This document shows positions 62,185 to 64,000 of a stretch of 64,000 nucleotides of DNA, piece by piece. Below the pieces are notes generated by a model. The model was given only the letters and a program-made list of their open reading frames with translations, was not told where the DNA came from and ran no database searches. Made by a program: the position numbers and the translations under genes. Position 1 is the stretch's first letter, and each line of letters opens with the position of its first letter. Origin of the DNA: Methylobacter sp. (GTDB lineage: Bacteria > Pseudomonadota > Gammaproteobacteria > Methylococcales > Methylomonadaceae); assembly GCA_024636505.1 (NCBI GenBank), contig JAGXGY010000023.1, positions 1 to 64,000 on the forward strand, given 5' to 3'.

Positions 62185-62226
62185 GCGGATATGCATTCCC
62201 ACGCGGGAGCGTGGGAACGAGCGAAA
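62088..62226 (+). repeat. 139-bp direct repeat, original copy (end of tadD)
   Basis: The tadD 3' end plus a palindromic repeat, identical to 62378-62516. Identity ends sharply at both sides. Confidence 0.95.
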
Positions 62227-63017
62227 GGCGATTAACCTAAGCCTGACGGTTTCCGGTTTCCATGCTCCGGCTTGGGAACTAAGCGTGACGGGGGTTGGTA
62301 GTGGGAGCGACGCCTACGTCGCGATAAGGGCGCGTTTCGGATGGGGTTCTGGTTCCATGCTCCAGCGTGGGAATGATGAACAATTATCTGCAGGAGGCCA
62401 TAAAGTTATCGCCCCGGTTTTATAAAAAAGCCAATGATAATTTGGCCCGGCTGGAAATGCTGGAAAAACAGTAAGCGGATATGCATTCCCACGCGGGAGC
62501 GTGGGAACGAGCGAAACCCCGTCCGGCTGGGTAATAGCTGGAGTGCAGGCTTCGCCTGCAAGCGCAAGCACCAAAAGTAGGCGCTTTAGGCGAAGCTTGC
62601 ACTCCCGCTTCCGGTTCCTATGCTTCCGTATGCGTTCCCGCGCGGGAGCTGGGAACGAGCGAATGACTAAGATAACATGTCAGCAGAACCTGGGTGGTAG
62701 GTATTGATACTACTGTTTTTTTCTATTTTTATACCTATAATATTTACCAATGATTGAATAACCGATTCGAACCTGTATAACGCAGTATTTAAACGTTTCG
62801 GACGGGGTTGCAAACCCCGTCCGGCTTGGCGTCAAAGCGTTAAAGAAAAAACAAATCTGAATCTTAAATCATCCTGTTTGCTGTCATAGGCAGGCTGCGT
62901 TTAAGGGTTTTACTGAAAATGGGAGGTTTTTTTAGAGAGGGATCTTTAATCAAGTGGTTTTTGACCGGCAATAAAGTCGGTCAAAAATAGTTTACATTTT
63001 GCATTGAGGAACACGTC
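62185..63017. other. 833-base repeat-rich gap between tadD and flp
   Basis: Contains a palindrome (62193-62217), the GTGGGAGCGACGCC half-site (62301-62324), the 139-bp duplication (62378-62516), a GCAGGCTTCGCCTGC / AGGCGAAGCTTGCACTCC pair (62544-62605) and the palindrome CGGACGGGGTT-GCA-AACCCCGTCCG (62799-62823). No gene is seen. The flp promoter must lie in the last 190 bases; a ribosome site GAGGAA precedes flp. Confidence 0.7.
62378..62516 (+). repeat. 139-bp direct repeat, second copy
   Basis: Exact copy of 62088-62226, 290 bases downstream, carrying the last 32 codons and stop of tadD without a start. It is a non-coding duplicate. Confidence 0.95.
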
Positions 63018-63206
63018 ATGAAAAACATAATTAACAAAGTAAAAGCATTTTTAGCCGATGAACAAGGTGCTGAAACGGTGGAATGGGTGATGATTGCTGC
63101 CGCCTTGGCGATTGTTATTGCTGCAGTTTATGCAGGTACCTTACAAGGGGGTCTTGAAACCGCTATGAAGAGCCTATCTAACACACTTACTGGTACTACT
63201 CCATAA
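63018..63206 (+). CDS. flp: Flp/Fap pilin
   Basis: 62-residue Flp-type pilin: a charged leader (MKNIINKVKAFLADEQG), cleavage after Gly 17 in front of AETVEW with the essential Glu at mature position 5, then a hydrophobic helix (VMIAAALAIVIAAVYAG). It is the major subunit of the tight-adherence pilus. GAGGAAC precedes ATG. A strong hairpin pair follows. Confidence 0.95.
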   Translation: MKNIINKVKAFLADEQGAETVEWVMIAAALAIVIAAVYAGTLQGGLETAMKSLSNTLTGTTP

Positions 63207-63227
63207 TCTGCTGGTAAGCTAGAAACA

Positions 63228-63264
63228 GCGCGCCTCCCCTCGACCTAGTCGAGGGGAGGCGCGC
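63228..63264 (+). terminator. 17-bp perfect hairpin after flp
   Basis: GCGCGCCTCCCCTCGAC-CTA-GTCGAGGGGAGGCGCGC, 22 bases after the flp stop. It is very stable but without a long T run. It probably stabilises the abundant pilin mRNA or limits read-through into the next tad gene. Confidence 0.65.
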
Positions 63265-63265
63265 C

Positions 63266-63310
63266 CTGTTATCCTAAGCGCCTGAACCCGTCGGACGCTT
63301 AGGATAACAG
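63266..63310 (+). terminator. second hairpin after flp
   Basis: CTGTTATCCTAAGCG, a 15-base loop, then CGCTTAGGATAACAG: perfect 15-bp arms, starting one base after the first hairpin. Both may work together as an attenuator between flp and the prepilin peptidase gene. Confidence 0.6.
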
Positions 63311-63399
63311 TTGATTTTGATCCATCTGCAGGCGTTGTTCGCAACTAAAAACAGCGGTTTTTATTTTCCACATAAAGCCTGGATGGATACTAAAATAAT

Positions 63400-63427
63400 A
63401 CCTTGTACCTTGTACCTTGTACCTTGT
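63400..63427 (+). repeat. ACCTTGT heptamer, four tandem copies
   Basis: Four exact head-to-tail copies of a 7-base unit, 42 bases before the prepilin peptidase start. Tandem repeats of this length can gain or lose units by slippage and change promoter or leader spacing. Confidence 0.9.
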
Positions 63428-63468
63428 ATCAATAGCGCTATTAAAATTTATAATAAAAAGCCCACGTT

Positions 63469-64000
63469 ATGCTGATACTTTATGCGATATTAATCCTGTG
63501 TTTAGTGCTGGCGTCTGTTTTCGATGTCCGCATGAAAAAAATACCCAATTGGCTTTCCCTGGTGCTGATGGTATCCGGTTTGATCGGGAACGCTGTTGCC
63601 GTCAAGGGACTGAGTTTGGGTGATAGCGGCGCAGGGCTTGTTGTAGGTTTATTGCTGATGCTGCCCGGCTATATTTTCGGCAGTATGGGCGCGGGCGATG
63701 TCAAACTGATGGCGGCGATAGGCAGCGTGCTCGGCATTACCCAGATAGTGGACGTGGTCATTTACAGTTACCTAGTGATGTTGGTGTTGGCGGTCTTGTT
63801 TGTGATCATCAAAGGCGATTTAATCCGGCTGTTGCGTCGCTATCAGGCGCTGCTTTACGGTTTGTTTTCCGGCATCGTGTCTTACCAAAAACCCGACAGC
63901 TCTGAAGCGGCGGGCCAACGGGTGCCGCTGGCGCCGGCCATCGCCTTGGCGACCTGTTATGTTGTATATCCGACCATCAGCAAGGTAGACTTTATGGTGA
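63469..64000 (+). CDS. tadV: prepilin peptidase CpaA/TadV (partial, runs off window)
   Basis: Not in the ORF track because no stop is reached. ATG 63469 opens a membrane protein of at least 177 codons. The A24 aspartyl peptidase motifs are visible: VFDVRMKKIPNWL (first catalytic Asp) and GSMGAGDVKLMAAIG (GxGD). It cleaves the Flp prepilin leader at the membrane. It belongs to the tad group with flp upstream; the C-terminus is outside the window. Confidence 0.92.
   Translation, partial: MLILYAILILCLVLASVFDVRMKKIPNWLSLVLMVSGLIGNAVAVKGLSLGDSGAGLVVGLLLMLPGYIFGSMGAGDVKLMAAIGSVLGITQIVDVVIYSYLVMLVLAVLFVIIKGDLIRLLRRYQALLYGLFSGIVSYQKPDSSEAAGQRVPLAPAIALATCYVVYPTISKVDFMV

Overview
The window looks like chromosomal DNA of a gammaproteobacterial (Methylococcales-type) methanotroph. 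The evidence is a methanol dehydrogenase (mxa) cluster with mxaB, mxaC, mxaK, mxaL and mxaD beside housekeeping genes of clear gammaproteobacterial type (hfq-hflX, tsaE-amiC-mutL-miaA, acnB, queG). The genus cannot be fixed from sequence reading alone.

Layout. 1-2300: an IS1-type insertion sequence end cut by the window edge, then two decayed genes (a membrane methyltransferase and a protein-isoaspartate methyltransferase). 2576-5264: a YbhB-type protein, an alpha-oxoamine synthase and a lipoprotein. 5543-8222: an arsenic operon (arsR, an arsI-like dioxygenase, arsC, acr3) behind a clear dyad operator. 9145-14911: a damaged mxa cluster in which the 5' third of mxaF is joined to the 3' end of mxaA, so the rest of mxaF, the genes normally lying between them and most of mxaA are missing; mxaC, mxaK, mxaL, the regulator mxaB and mxaD remain. 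15152-15320: tRNA-Arg and tRNA-Asn. 15274-22467: a 7.1-kb integrative element in tRNA-Asn, bounded by a perfect 57-bp repeat, with a tyrosine recombinase, an AlpA-like protein, a split primase/helicase module, a DUF5681 protein and three tandem small paralogues, and no structural phage genes. 23068-38558: DHH phosphoesterase, class I fumarase, hfq-hflX, pntAB, queG, nnrDE, tsaE, amiC, mutL, miaA. 38594-40524: an AT-rich two-gene cassette (HAD phosphatase plus a StiP-type phosphoribosyltransferase) of the kind known from tellurium-resistance-linked biosynthetic operons. 40612-47139: penicillin-binding protein, GH17-like protein, a membrane multicopper oxidase with a cupredoxin partner, a CheZ-like protein and a TPR lipoprotein. 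47252-54748: aconitase B, two divergently transcribed isocitrate dehydrogenases, PilZ protein, HNH nuclease, DnaQ-like exonuclease. 54791-56584: DEAD-box helicase. 57036-64000: tight-adherence (Tad/Flp) pilus genes tadABCD, flp and a prepilin peptidase running off the window.

The spaces between genes are rich in repeats: long perfect palindromes, IS200/IS605-like hairpin elements without transposase genes, a 149-bp miniature inverted-repeat element with a 9-bp target duplication, and a 139-bp duplication of the end of tadD. The points most worth a second look are the mxaF/mxaA fusion, the tRNA-Asn element with its split primase, the HAD/StiP pair, and the miniature mobile elements.
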